64,000 nt of DNA, from the NCBI RefSeq assembly GCF_050633145.1, contig NZ_JBOEFY010000012.1:78431-142430 (forward strand). The letters are read 5' to 3'. Made by a program: the position numbers and the translations under genes. Positions 34,565-43,678 of the stretch are shown piece by piece (position 1 is the first letter of the stretch; each line of letters begins with the position of its first letter). This DNA is from Kordia sp050633145. GTDB lineage: Bacteria > Bacteroidota > Bacteroidia > Flavobacteriales > Flavobacteriaceae. Below the pieces are notes generated by a model, which saw only the letters and a list, made by a program, of their open reading frames with translations, searched no databases and had not been told where the DNA came from.

Positions 34565-35124
34565 TATTGAGCGGCATTTAATAATTCTTCAGCTGTTTTA
34601 TAATACGGAGAAATCATCAAGTAGACAACAACTCCTGTTATTGCAACGTACAACCAAATTGGAAAGGTAATTTTTGCTATTTTTTTGTGCTTATCAAAAC
34701 GCTTTGCTAGTGCTTTTACATAAGTAATTAATACCAATGGAATAATAGCGATACTTAATACAATATGTGTAATTAAGATGAATAAATAGATTCCTTTGAT
34801 AAATCCTTCTCCTCCAAATTTTGTGGATTCAGAAGTCATGTGATACGCTACATACATTGCCAAGAATGCTACAGAAAGTCCAATGCATATTTTCATTAAA
34901 GTTTCATGCAGTTTTACTTTTTTGTTTTTGATAGCAATTACAGCTGCTATTAATACAATTGCTGTAATCCCATTAATGGTTGCATATATTGGTGGTAAAA
35001 ACGTTAATGGTTTTACACCTTCTAGTTTTACACGGAATAAGATAGCAACTACTACAGGAATTGCTACAGATAGTGCAATGATTAACTTTTTATATTTCTT
35101 TTCAATGTCGTTTGTCGCTTCCAT
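34564..35124 (-). CDS. DUF420-family membrane protein (CtaM-like)
   Basis: A 186-residue protein with five membrane helices, beginning LIIALSVAIPVVVAILF. Conserved family parts visible are LPPIYATINGITAIVLIAA (helix 2), the KLHETLMK loop with its His, and YHMTSESTKFGG. DUF420 proteins related to CtaM help mature heme-copper oxidases, which agrees with the surrounding genes. It lies 8 nt after the SCO gene. Confidence 0.85.
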   Translation of the reverse strand: MEATNDIEKKYKKLIIALSVAIPVVVAILFRVKLEGVKPLTFLPPIYATINGITAIVLIAAVIAIKNKKVKLHETLMKICIGLSVAFLAMYVAYHMTSESTKFGGEGFIKGIYLFILITHIVLSIAIIPLVLITYVKALAKRFDKHKKIAKITFPIWLYVAITGVVVYLMISPYYKTAEELLNAAQ

Positions 35125-35132
35125 AGGTTTTA

Positions 35133-35837
35133 CTATTCTTCTTCTAGTAAGTTTTTAATATCTTGTTTTAGCATTTCTACTTCTGCTGGTTCTGTTCCTT
35201 GATAATACACCATTAAACTTCCTTGCTCGTTATTACGCGAACGAATAAATCCGTTTTTGTCTATTAAAGCAAAGTAACCTTGATGTTCAAATCCGCCAGC
35301 CACTTCTGGATTGATTCCTGCAAATATGTTGAATCCTTTGTTTGAGAGTTCGTGTATTTTTTTTAAATCACCTGTTAAGAAATGCCAGTTGAGTGATTTT
35401 ACACCGTAAAGTTCTGCATATTCTTTTAATTTTTTCGGTGTGTCTGTTTCTGGATCAATCGTAAATGAAGCTATAGCAAAATCGTCTCTTTCATGAAATT
35501 CATCGTCTAGTAGACGCATATTATTATTCATTACAGGACATATTGTAGGACAACTTGTAAAGAAGAATTCCATTACGGTTACTTTCCCTTTAAAGTCTAG
35601 ATTTGAAATTTGTAAATTGTCTTGATTTGTAAATAAGAACTCAGGAACACTTTTCGCTTTCCCTTCAATTTTGAGGTATTTTAGTTTTGAATTTCGTTCT
35701 TTTCCGACAATATTCAAACGATCTTTTTCGGTTGTTTCGCCTTTGCTTATTTTGTCTACAATTTTAGGAATGAATATAATTCCAAAAACCAAGATGATAA
35801 ACGCGATTCCAATATATGAATAGTTCTTTTTTTGCAT
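35133..35837 (-). CDS. SCO1/SenC-family copper chaperone
   Basis: Delivers copper to the CuA site of cytochrome oxidase or acts as a thiol reductase. The protein has 234 residues with an N-terminal membrane anchor (IGIAFIILVFGIIFIP) and a thioredoxin fold outside. The copper-binding motif is TSCPTICPVMN (Cys96 and Cys100) and the distal His is in HQGYFALIDKNG (about 187). It is flanked by genes for other oxidase assembly factors, 4 nt after an uncharacterised thioredoxin-like protein gene. Confidence 0.93.
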   Translation of the reverse strand: MQKKNYSYIGIAFIILVFGIIFIPKIVDKISKGETTEKDRLNIVGKERNSKLKYLKIEGKAKSVPEFLFTNQDNLQISNLDFKGKVTVMEFFFTSCPTICPVMNNNMRLLDDEFHERDDFAIASFTIDPETDTPKKLKEYAELYGVKSLNWHFLTGDLKKIHELSNKGFNIFAGINPEVAGGFEHQGYFALIDKNGFIRSRNNEQGSLMVYYQGTEPAEVEMLKQDIKNLLEEE

Positions 35838-35841
35838 TGCT

Positions 35842-36540
35842 TTATTTTTTCAAATCCTTTTCTCTTCTTTTGTCTGATCCCTTACTTTTAGATTTCCCTC
35901 TGTATTCTTCAAATAGAATTCGAATATCATCCGTCATTTTACCTGAAAGTTCTGAAACCATCGCTGTATTGTAACCGTAGAGCATGTATGGCGCTACTCC
36001 ACCTTCACGCAATTCAACTTTTGATCGATCATCAAAGCGCCCACGCAAGTTTTTATCTTTATCAATAACATACACATATTCAGAACTCAAATTTTCGTCC
36101 AATTGTAACGGAGATTCTAATCCATAAAAGATACGTTCAAGTTCTTCTTTTTCTACAATGACAAAGTTCCAGTATTTAAGTTCGTCTGCAAAACGGCTAA
36201 TTTGTTGTTTTAAGCTTTTTATTTCTTCATCTTGTCCAGGTAGCACAAGCATTACTAATTGAAAGTGTTTAAAGCCACTAAAGCGCTTGTATATTTTTTG
36301 ATTGAGCGTTAATATATTGAAACCTCTCTCTTTTACACTAGCACCTAAAAATCCTAGAACGGTAATTTTTTCATCAAATTGAATTGTGTCTTTCTCTTCA
36401 TAAGATTTGTAATTCACCAATTCGGCTACATTATTTTTAATAACAGGAAGCGGCGTATAGTTGTGCTTCGTAAACAGGAGAATTAATACGATTGTTATAG
36501 GTAATAAGAATAAAATTCCTAAAATGGCCTTTTTTTTCAT
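35842..36540 (-). CDS. Membrane-anchored thioredoxin-fold-like protein lacking cysteines
   Basis: A 232-residue protein with one N-terminal helix (AILGILFLLPITIVLILLF) and a soluble domain. The arrangement resembles a SCO protein in outline: a beta strand KITVLGFLGAS where SCO has its VMEFFFTSCPTIC, FQLVMLVLP, and VYVIDKDKNLRGRFDD like the SCO segment FALIDKNGFIRSR. No Cys is present, so it cannot bind copper as SCO does. The C-terminus is a basic tail. It precedes the SCO gene by 4 nt. I call it a degenerate SCO relative by pattern only; no family name is certain. Confidence 0.6.
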   Translation of the reverse strand: MKKKAILGILFLLPITIVLILLFTKHNYTPLPVIKNNVAELVNYKSYEEKDTIQFDEKITVLGFLGASVKERGFNILTLNQKIYKRFSGFKHFQLVMLVLPGQDEEIKSLKQQISRFADELKYWNFVIVEKEELERIFYGLESPLQLDENLSSEYVYVIDKDKNLRGRFDDRSKVELREGGVAPYMLYGYNTAMVSELSGKMTDDIRILFEEYRGKSKSKGSDKRREKDLKK

Positions 36541-36786
36541 CTGTGCGTATTAATGTTTATAAGTCAGTGATCTAGCAATTACAAAGTAGCTGATTTTCAG
36601 TGTTTTTTTCTGCTAAAATTTTCTTAGTGCAAAAATAAAAATCGATTCGCTATTTACAGCTATAATCTTTCGTTTTTTTTATTTTTTGATTGCTTTTCAG
36701 CAAGAATTAACATCTGTTGTTTTAGATATGATATAGAAGTTGATGTTTTTTTTACTAGCTTAATTCGTTCTTTAAAAATTCATGTA

Positions 36787-36818
36787 TAAAAAAAGGCAGT
36801 AATTAATTACTGCCTTTC
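36787..36818. terminator. Terminator between the cox genes and the SCO group
   Basis: Palindromic stem GGCAGTAATT/AATTACTGCC is flanked by A and T runs, 22 nt after the cox4-like stop codon. It splits the oxidase cluster into two units. Confidence 0.88.
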
Positions 36819-36839
36819 CTCTATATGTTTTGTGTCATT

Positions 36840-37238
36840 TTAAAAATTCCACTTTATATATCCATTTGTTTTTACACCTTCAATATATGTTCCTTCTTGT
36901 AATAAGATAAACATTAGGTAACATATTAAGAATATTCCTGTCCAAACAATAGATCTTCTTAAAGAACTTTTTTCATCACGCAAGTGCATAAAGTCCCAAG
37001 CAATGTAATATGCTTTTACTAAAGTTAAAATGATAAAAATCCAGTTTAGATATTTCATTCCAAGAAGATAGTTCTCCGTAAGGAAAGCTGGTTTTACAAT
37101 ACCTAATCCAACTTCTACAATTGTTATTAGAGATAAGAAGATCAATACGCCCCAAATTTTCTGAACGTTTGATTTGAACTTTAATGTTCCTCTAAAAATT
37201 GCTAATTTATGTTCAGCATGTCCGTGATCGTGTGCCAT
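36840..37238 (-). CDS. Cytochrome c oxidase subunit IV-like protein
   Basis: A 132-residue inner membrane protein of the COX4_pro/CyoD-like group. After a His-rich N-terminus (MAHDHGHAEH) come three helices: IWGVLIFLSLITIVEVGLGI, WIFIILTLVKAYYIAWDFMHL and IVWTGIFLICYLMFILLQ. The AYYIAWDFMHLRDE segment is characteristic. It follows two cox3 genes and closes the transcription unit. The subunit stabilises caa3- or bo-type heme-copper oxidases. Confidence 0.88.
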   Translation of the reverse strand: MAHDHGHAEHKLAIFRGTLKFKSNVQKIWGVLIFLSLITIVEVGLGIVKPAFLTENYLLGMKYLNWIFIILTLVKAYYIAWDFMHLRDEKSSLRRSIVWTGIFLICYLMFILLQEGTYIEGVKTNGYIKWNF

Positions 37239-37271
37239 GATATATGATAATTTCTTTGATATTTTTTTTTA

Positions 37272-38357
37272 TTAAACTAGGTAGAAGAATGTAAATACGA
37301 ATACCCAAACTAAATCGACAAAGTGCCAATAGAGTCCAACTTTTTCTACCATTTCGTAATTATTCTTTCTTCTGTCGTATGTTCCTAAGATTACATTGAA
37401 GAAGATAATGATATTGATTAATACTCCTGAAAATACGTGGAAACCGTGGAATCCTGTAATAAAGAAGAAGAAATCTCCGAATAGTCTGTTTCCATACTCA
37501 TTATGCTCAAGATTGGCTCCTTTTACATATTCTACTGCATTTTTTAATGCTTTTTCAGATTCTGCTCTTGTTAACACACCTTTTTGCCCAGTTTGATCTG
37601 CATTTACATACATGCTTTCAAAACGTGCAGCTTTTGCCGCATCGGCTGGATCTCCAGAAGCTTTTAATCGCTCAATATTCGGCATTAACTCTTGTGTACG
37701 AACAGCTAAGTTTGACTTTGCATTGAAACCAGTTACAATATCTTGTACTGAGTATTTTGGTAATGCTGGTTCTGATTCAAACCACAGTCCATCTTTACTT
37801 TCATGTTGTACTCTTACCTTGTGAGAGACTTTTGCAAAGTCGTCTACAGAAACTCGATGCATTTTTTCATCGCCTTCTGCCATGTTCGTATCTACAAACT
37901 GGAGAATTTGACCACCTTTTGTCTCTACTGCTCCGTAAGAACCTTGAATGAAGTTTGTCCACTCCCAAGCTTGAGAACCTAAGAATATTGCTCCACCAAT
38001 GATCGTTAAGAACATGTAAAAAGTTACTTTCTTCTTATCGTTATGGTGCCCAGCATCTACAGCTAATACCATTGTTACAGAAGAAGCAATTAATATAAAT
38101 GTCATTAAGGCGACAAAGTACATTGGATTATCTCCATGCGAACCTGGAAAGTGATTGTAGACTTCATCGGCAATTGGCCATGAGTCAATGAATTTGAATC
38201 TTGAGAATCCATACGCAGCTAAAAATCCTGAGAATGTTAGTGCATCAGATAACAAGAAGAACCACATCATCATTTTACCATAGCTGGCGTTGAGCGGTTT
38301 GTTTCCGCCTCCCCAAACTTTACCTTCTGTACCTGTATTTGAAACAGTAGCTTCCAT
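37272..38357 (-). CDS. Cytochrome c oxidase subunit III with large insertion
   Basis: A 361-residue subunit III. Helices typical of CoxC/CtaE are seen at both ends (MMMWFFLLSDALTFSGFLAAYGFSRF at the start; FITGFHGFHVFSGVLINII and YWHFVDLVWVFVFTFFYLV at the end). Between residues about 130 and 285 lies a roughly 155-residue hydrophilic insertion rich in charged residues, absent from the 193-residue copy next door. The second half of the subunit (FHGFHV, WHFVDLVW) is intact. The insertion probably projects into the periplasm or cytoplasm and its role is unknown. Confidence 0.9.
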   Translation of the reverse strand: MEATVSNTGTEGKVWGGGNKPLNASYGKMMMWFFLLSDALTFSGFLAAYGFSRFKFIDSWPIADEVYNHFPGSHGDNPMYFVALMTFILIASSVTMVLAVDAGHHNDKKKVTFYMFLTIIGGAIFLGSQAWEWTNFIQGSYGAVETKGGQILQFVDTNMAEGDEKMHRVSVDDFAKVSHKVRVQHESKDGLWFESEPALPKYSVQDIVTGFNAKSNLAVRTQELMPNIERLKASGDPADAAKAARFESMYVNADQTGQKGVLTRAESEKALKNAVEYVKGANLEHNEYGNRLFGDFFFFITGFHGFHVFSGVLINIIIFFNVILGTYDRRKNNYEMVEKVGLYWHFVDLVWVFVFTFFYLV

Positions 38358-38403
38358 AAAAAGTTAACATTTTTAAAAAATTGTTCAAATTTACGTTTTT
38401 TTC

Positions 38404-38985
38404 TTATCTTAAGAAATATAAAAATAAAAACAAGAAGACCCACAATATATCTAGGAAATGCCAGAACATTGCACCTAGTTCTAAACCAAGTGTTTGCCCT
38501 TGTTTATACTTTTGTTTAAAATGATTATAAATTACAACCAATAACACTATAATACCAGCTGCAACGTGCAACAAGTGCGTTACTGTAATAATATAGATGA
38601 AAGAGGTTGTTACTGTACTTTGATCTCCGGTGAAATAATACTTACTAGCAATGATTTCATTGAAGCCCGCAAATTGTAAAATCACAAATGCAATTGCAAG
38701 CACTAATGTAGCTATTAAATATAATCCTGTAGCACCTTGCAAGCCTTTTTGTGCTGCACTTTTTGCTAAGTGAAACGTAACACTACTTGCTACAATTACT
38801 AATGTACTATAGAAGAAAGCCGTTGGCAACACAAGTGTTTGTAACCAATCTGGACGTTCTTGACTTACAATGTATGCACTTGTAAGTCCTGCAAACATCA
38901 TAAACATGCTAATCATAGCAAACCACATCATCATCTTTCTTGATCTTGCTTTCTTTTCTTGAAATGTCCCTTGCGTTAAATCCAT
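38404..38985 (-). CDS. Cytochrome c oxidase subunit III, short form
   Basis: A 193-residue subunit III with five helices (MMMWFAMISMFMMFAGLTSAYIV at the start; FIYIITVTHLLHVAAGIIVLLVVIY; MFWHFLDILWVFLFLFLYFLR at the end). The conserved HLLHVAAG and WHFLDILW are present. Tandem subunit III genes, one short and one long, recur in Bacteroidota oxidase clusters. It starts 3 nt after the heme O synthase stop. Confidence 0.92.
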   Translation of the reverse strand: MDLTQGTFQEKKARSRKMMMWFAMISMFMMFAGLTSAYIVSQERPDWLQTLVLPTAFFYSTLVIVASSVTFHLAKSAAQKGLQGATGLYLIATLVLAIAFVILQFAGFNEIIASKYYFTGDQSTVTTSFIYIITVTHLLHVAAGIIVLLVVIYNHFKQKYKQGQTLGLELGAMFWHFLDILWVFLFLFLYFLR

Positions 38986-38988
38986 AGT

Positions 38989-39900
38989 TTATTGTAAAAA
39001 TTTATCTACCACAAATATTATTTGCATTAGTGTAATATATCCAACACTTGCTAACATTAATGCTTTTGCAGATTTGTCGTCCATATTTTTATATAATCGG
39101 ATTCCATAGTATAACAATCCAATTCCTGATAAGAATACTAAAACTGCTGCAACAACCGATAATTTTAATTCACCTGTAAGTCCAGAAACTGGAAATATAG
39201 AAATTAAGATTAACCAAGCTGTATACATTATAATTTGCAATGCGGTTGCTTTATTTTTTTTACCAGTAGGCAACATAAAAAATCCGCCTTTTTTGTAATC
39301 GTCAAATAAAAACCATCCTATTGCCCAAAAGTGAGGAAATTGCCAAAAGAATTGAATCATGAATAATATTCCTGGTTCAATACCAAATTTATTTGTTGCT
39401 GCTACCCAACCTAACATGAATGGAATAGCGCCTGGCAATGCACCAACAAATACTGCTAATGGAGTTTTCGTTTTTAATGGAGTGTATACACACGTATATA
39501 GGAAAATAGAAATTGCACCAAACATTGCTGTTTTTGGATTGATAACATATAAAATTGCAATTCCTGATATTGTAAATACTGAAGCAATGATGAATGCTAC
39601 TTTAACCGACATACGACCAGATGCTACAGGTCTGTCTTTGGTACGATCCATTTTTGCATCTAAGTCTTTTTCGATTATTTGATTGAACGCATTAGAAGCT
39701 CCAACCATAAAATAACCTCCTAAAGCAAGTAAACTAAGCACTTTGAAGCTAAAACCATCTGCACCAACAGCCAATAAGTATCCTGCTAATGAAGAAAAGA
39801 CTACGCTTATTGCCAATCCAACTTTTGTGAGCTGTTTAAAATCTTCAATTATAGAAGCAAATGAGTATGTTTTTTTGAGTGTATTCAATGCCGTTTTCAT
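38989..39900 (-). CDS. Heme O synthase (protoheme IX farnesyltransferase)
   Basis: Adds a farnesyl chain to protoheme to make heme O, the precursor of heme A for the oxidase. The ATG at 39900 gives 303 residues. An in-frame start at 39960 lies beyond the promoter and is rejected. The UbiA-family Asp-rich motif NAFNQIIEKDLDAKMDRTKDR is at about 92-112 and a second polar motif, WFLFDDYKKGGFFMLP, lies near 200. Nine helices are expected and the hydrophobic pattern agrees. Known as cyoE or ctaB. It heads the unit with two subunit III genes and the subunit IV gene. Confidence 0.93.
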   Translation of the reverse strand: MKTALNTLKKTYSFASIIEDFKQLTKVGLAISVVFSSLAGYLLAVGADGFSFKVLSLLALGGYFMVGASNAFNQIIEKDLDAKMDRTKDRPVASGRMSVKVAFIIASVFTISGIAILYVINPKTAMFGAISIFLYTCVYTPLKTKTPLAVFVGALPGAIPFMLGWVAATNKFGIEPGILFMIQFFWQFPHFWAIGWFLFDDYKKGGFFMLPTGKKNKATALQIIMYTAWLILISIFPVSGLTGELKLSVVAAVLVFLSGIGLLYYGIRLYKNMDDKSAKALMLASVGYITLMQIIFVVDKFLQ

Positions 39901-39919
39901 CAACCTTACTAAATTCCTG

Positions 39920-39950
39920 CAAAGATAGAATACAAATCCTTTGTATGCAA
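39920..39950 (-). promoter_or_regulatory. Promoter of the heme O synthase/cox operon
   Basis: Perfect TATCTTTG on the minus strand (39920-39927) with TTG at 39948-39950, exactly 20 nt upstream. It lies just ahead of the ATG at 39900 and shows that the longer frame starting at 39960 is not used. Confidence 0.75.
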
Positions 39951-40144
39951 TGATTTTCAAAGAGTTTTACTGCATTTATCAATAGTTATTGCTTTTCAAT
40001 TTTTATCTTTAGAAAGGAAGCGTGTTTTATAACGACTATTGATTCAAATTTATAGGATGAAATGAGTCAAAATTATTGATTAATTTTAACGAATTGATCC
40101 TTGGGAAATCCTATCAAACCTAATTAATCAAAAAAAACAAACAG

Positions 40145-41047
40145 ATGAAATTTCTAAAAACTACCCTATCATTTATTTTTTTATGTTCAATTTCTATTGG
40201 ATTTGCACAAAAGAAAGAAGTTCAAATTAAGGTAACTAAAGTCACAGACCATGTATATATGTTAGTTGGACAAGGTGGAAATATTGCTATTTCTGTTGGA
40301 GAAGATGGTGTTTTTATGATTGATGATCAGTTTGCTCATTTGACTCCAAAAATTCTAAAAGCTATTCAAAGTGTCACAGATAAACCTGTAGAATTTTTAA
40401 TTAATACACATTGGCATGGCGATCATACAGGTGGAAATGAAAATATGCAAAAAGAAGGTGCTGTTATTGTTGCACATGAAAATGTACGAAAACGCATGAG
40501 CATGGATCAGTTCAATAAAGAACGTAATACAACCAAAAAAGCATCCCCAAAAGATGCCTTACCAGTTATTACGTTTTCAAAAGATGTTTCTTTCTTTTTT
40601 AATGATGAGCGTATTTTTATATTCCATGTTCATGAAGCTCATACAGACGGTGATGCAATGGTTTATTTTACAGAAAGTAATGTTTTACATACTGGCGATG
40701 CTTATTTTCAAGGAAAGTACCCTTTTATCGATTTGAATTCTGGAGGAAGTGCACAAGGTTATATTGCAGCAATTAAAAAAGCATTGCTCGTTATTAACGA
40801 TGAAACCAAGATTATTCCTGGGCACAGAAATCTTTCTAATAAAGCAGAGTTACAATCGTATTTGGAAATGCTAAAAAGCATTGAAAAGAATGTAATGGCA
40901 GAAATTAAAGCAGGTAAAACAGAAAAAGAAGTAACGCAAAACACGTCCATCACCAAAAAGTATGACGATTTGGGTTACGGTGATTGGTTTATATCTGGCG
41001 AGGTTTTAAGAAAAACCTTTTACAGAAGCTTAAAAGAAACCAAGTAA
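40145..41047 (+). CDS. Secreted MBL-fold metallo-hydrolase
   Basis: A 300-residue exported protein (signal peptide KTTLSFIFLCSISIGFAQ) with the metallo-beta-lactamase fold. The zinc motif is THWHGDHTGGNE (about residues 96-107), the third His lies in VHEAHTDGDAMVYF, the Asp ligand in LHTGDAYF and the last His in IIPGHRNLS. Such periplasmic MBL proteins resemble subclass B3-like or quinoprotein-relay-like enzymes; beta-lactam hydrolysis is not implied. Its last 18 nt overlap the end of a small converging gene. Confidence 0.88.
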   Translation: MKFLKTTLSFIFLCSISIGFAQKKEVQIKVTKVTDHVYMLVGQGGNIAISVGEDGVFMIDDQFAHLTPKILKAIQSVTDKPVEFLINTHWHGDHTGGNENMQKEGAVIVAHENVRKRMSMDQFNKERNTTKKASPKDALPVITFSKDVSFFFNDERIFIFHVHEAHTDGDAMVYFTESNVLHTGDAYFQGKYPFIDLNSGGSAQGYIAAIKKALLVINDETKIIPGHRNLSNKAELQSYLEMLKSIEKNVMAEIKAGKTEKEVTQNTSITKKYDDLGYGDWFISGEVLRKTFYRSLKETK

Positions 41048-41233
41048 TATTCTATAGTTTACAATAATAACACCTGCTATTAAAAAGGAAGCACAACAAA
41101 GTATAAATACAGGGTATTCTTTAACAGTATAATTTGCTCCTCTTTGACGTTTGTAAACAGCTAAGTCTAGTGACTTATATCCTAAATAAATAAATGGTAT
41201 AATAAGTAGTAAAATGAAAAAAGGTTCAATCAT
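41030..41233 (-). CDS. Small membrane protein, 67 residues
   Basis: Two hydrophobic helices (FFILLLIIPFIYLGYKSL and VFILCCASFLIAGVIIVNY) are joined by a basic loop RQRGANYTVKE. I recognise no family. The frame overlaps the MBL gene's 3' end by 18 nt in convergent orientation. The membrane pattern and an ATG in a fitting place argue for a real gene, but nothing else supports it. Confidence 0.5.
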   Translation of the reverse strand: MIEPFFILLLIIPFIYLGYKSLDLAVYKRQRGANYTVKEYPVFILCCASFLIAGVIIVNYRILLGFF

Positions 41234-41332
41234 TCTAAATATAGGTTTGGGCGTACAAGAAAGGTTAAATATCTTGTGGTTAATTTTTTTCGAGGCTGTA
41301 ACAAATTTAATAAAAAAAATTAAATAGCAATG

Positions 41333-43447
41333 TTAAAAATCGAAATACCAATTAAAAATATCTGTACGAATTCCAAAATTAAACCAAGTTGTGTTCTCTT
41401 TAAAGTCAATTAAGGTGTTTGCATCAGGATTGAAGCTTCTGTAGGTAATATTTGCAAAGATTTTTAAATTGGTTTTTGGGTTTACAATGTATCCAACATT
41501 TAAATCTCCTATAAGCACATTTGTTTTGTTTCCTTGCAATAATTCAACACCAGTATCACCAATACGATTGTCATTATCAATAAAAATATTGCTTCCGTAA
41601 CTTGCATTATCAATGGCTGGATCAAAATCCAAACCACGCTGCCCATAAATTAGTTTTGCGCTTCCGTACCAACGATCGCGATTATAACGTGCAATTCCAA
41701 CAACTTCTCGGAAATTTGCGCCCCATAAATGTGCTAACGATTGATTGTTGTGCCCATAATTTGTAGCTACTTCATTGTGTGAATAGGTATACGGACGCAC
41801 TTGATTGTATTCAAATTGTAATAATAAGTTATCTACCTTGAATGCATTGTAATATTTTGCTCCTAATTGAAATCCAAACTTATTTTTCCAACTTTGATTC
41901 CCTGATTTGATATCATTTAGTGAAAATTCATCCAATATGAACTGACCATAAAAATTTACATTGTCATTCCATTTATATTTTGAACTCAATCCAACAATAG
42001 CATTTCCTGCACGCGAACCTGTAGAAAACTCTATAGCGCGGTAGAATATGATTGGGTTTACATAGTTAATATCAAATCCGCGATTGTTGTCATTTTTCCA
42101 AATTACCGACTCAAAGAAACCAATGTTTAATTTTTTAGAAACATTCCAACTTAAAAAATGGTTGGCAATATATTTTGTTAAGAATGCGCCATCTTCATTG
42201 ACTTCTGGTCGAACGTCACGTAACCACATCCATGTGTTTGTATATTTTATTTTCCAGAAAGAAGTGTTTAGCTTTAGGTATGGGTAAGGACTTACAGCAT
42301 CACTTACAAATAGTGAGCGATATCCATCTCCAATAAAGTTTCTCCCATGACCAAACTGCACGTTGAATGTTTTGTTTGGCGAGTATGAAATATAACCTTC
42401 TGCTACTGGATAATCGTACGCATCTGTTTTGAATTCTTTGGCAATTCCACGTCCTGGAATAATTGCTGGGTTCCCTCCTGCTGGCCGAATGCTTTCAGCG
42501 TATCTATTAAAATAATCTGCAAATCGTCCTTGACTTTCAAAAATTGTTGCCGAGAAATTGAATCCTTTCCCCAAACCTCCTTGCACTTGAATTCCTCTGG
42601 TATTATTGTATGTGTAATCTACTTCTCCTCCTGTGTTTTTACCAAGTTGCAAGTCTAAAATAGGATCTAACACAAACCAATAGTTTTTTCCTTTTACAGT
42701 TACTAAATGTTCATTCCATAGTTTACGTCCAACCCAAGAAGAAGCGTCTTTTTTAAGTTTGACTTGCTGTGCATTAAAATCGTAGTAATTGGAAACTGTA
42801 TTGTATAAAAATGGTTTAGATGCTGTATGACTGTTTGTTCCAACCAAATTGACTTGGCGATCAAAGTATGCGTACATATCATGCGAAAACGGAATGTTTA
42901 GATTACTTGCATACAACTCGTCTTTATACGGTTCTAATTCTTCATTTACAGCGTCGAATTCTGTTTTTGCTATAGATTCCAGTTCGTTTTCGTTTTCCTC
43001 TAGCGTTTTAGGTTTTTCAATAGCTTCTATACTTCCAAGTGGAATTTCCAACTTCATTGTAAATTGGATATAAGCAGGTTTACCACTATAGGTTGATGGT
43101 TTTACAACTGGCAATAAACTAAAGACACGTTTTATTTCTGTTTTTAATTCTTCATAAACCGCATCTACATATAAAACTTTGAAAGCTCCTTTTTTAGTAA
43201 CTTCAAATAAAACCACCAATTCACCAGTATAATTTTCTTTACTGATAATCTCAGGCTGTTTAAAATTAGTATTGATAAATGTTCGTAATGTAGTATTAAA
43301 GCAATTTTCAAGATCTGCAATTTCTACATTTTCACATTCAGTAAATACAGGATATTTTTCATAATCTTCATTAGATGATGTTTGCGCTAATGCGGATTGA
43401 AATACTAAAAATATGAGTAGATAAATTGACGTTTTGAGTCGTTGCAT
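41333..43447 (-). CDS. remB: RemB-like gliding motility outer membrane protein
   Basis: A 704-residue outer membrane protein with signal peptide (KTSIYLLIFLVFQSALAQ). The first 130 mature residues (YPVFTECENVEIADLENCFN to FTMKLEIPLGS) resemble a TonB C-terminal-type domain. From about residue 190 a long barrel follows, rich in aromatic strands and GYISYSPNKTFNVQFGHGRNFIGDGYRS, the capsule-assembly Wzi-like pattern. It ends in GIRTDIFNWYFDF. This layout fits RemB of Flavobacterium gliding motility as I recall it; the symbol is by resemblance. Its minus-strand promoter region is the gap that also holds the proposed small RNA. Confidence 0.72.
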   Translation of the reverse strand: MQRLKTSIYLLIFLVFQSALAQTSSNEDYEKYPVFTECENVEIADLENCFNTTLRTFINTNFKQPEIISKENYTGELVVLFEVTKKGAFKVLYVDAVYEELKTEIKRVFSLLPVVKPSTYSGKPAYIQFTMKLEIPLGSIEAIEKPKTLEENENELESIAKTEFDAVNEELEPYKDELYASNLNIPFSHDMYAYFDRQVNLVGTNSHTASKPFLYNTVSNYYDFNAQQVKLKKDASSWVGRKLWNEHLVTVKGKNYWFVLDPILDLQLGKNTGGEVDYTYNNTRGIQVQGGLGKGFNFSATIFESQGRFADYFNRYAESIRPAGGNPAIIPGRGIAKEFKTDAYDYPVAEGYISYSPNKTFNVQFGHGRNFIGDGYRSLFVSDAVSPYPYLKLNTSFWKIKYTNTWMWLRDVRPEVNEDGAFLTKYIANHFLSWNVSKKLNIGFFESVIWKNDNNRGFDINYVNPIIFYRAIEFSTGSRAGNAIVGLSSKYKWNDNVNFYGQFILDEFSLNDIKSGNQSWKNKFGFQLGAKYYNAFKVDNLLLQFEYNQVRPYTYSHNEVATNYGHNNQSLAHLWGANFREVVGIARYNRDRWYGSAKLIYGQRGLDFDPAIDNASYGSNIFIDNDNRIGDTGVELLQGNKTNVLIGDLNVGYIVNPKTNLKIFANITYRSFNPDANTLIDFKENTTWFNFGIRTDIFNWYFDF

Positions 43448-43678
43448 ATTTGAGGATTTATGAATGCGAAAGATACTATATTTTCATAAAATTTGATTGA
43501 TTCCTCGTTGTTATGATCTTAGATTTTTAAAAAGTGTCGCTATTTTTAACAGTCTTCAAAAAATTTTGAAGTGTTTTTTTCGTTATTTTTATATGAAAAG
43601 TATCAAAAATTAATACTATTCACCTTAAAAAAGCGAATATATGACGATAAATGACATTAATTCAGCTTAATAAAAGCT

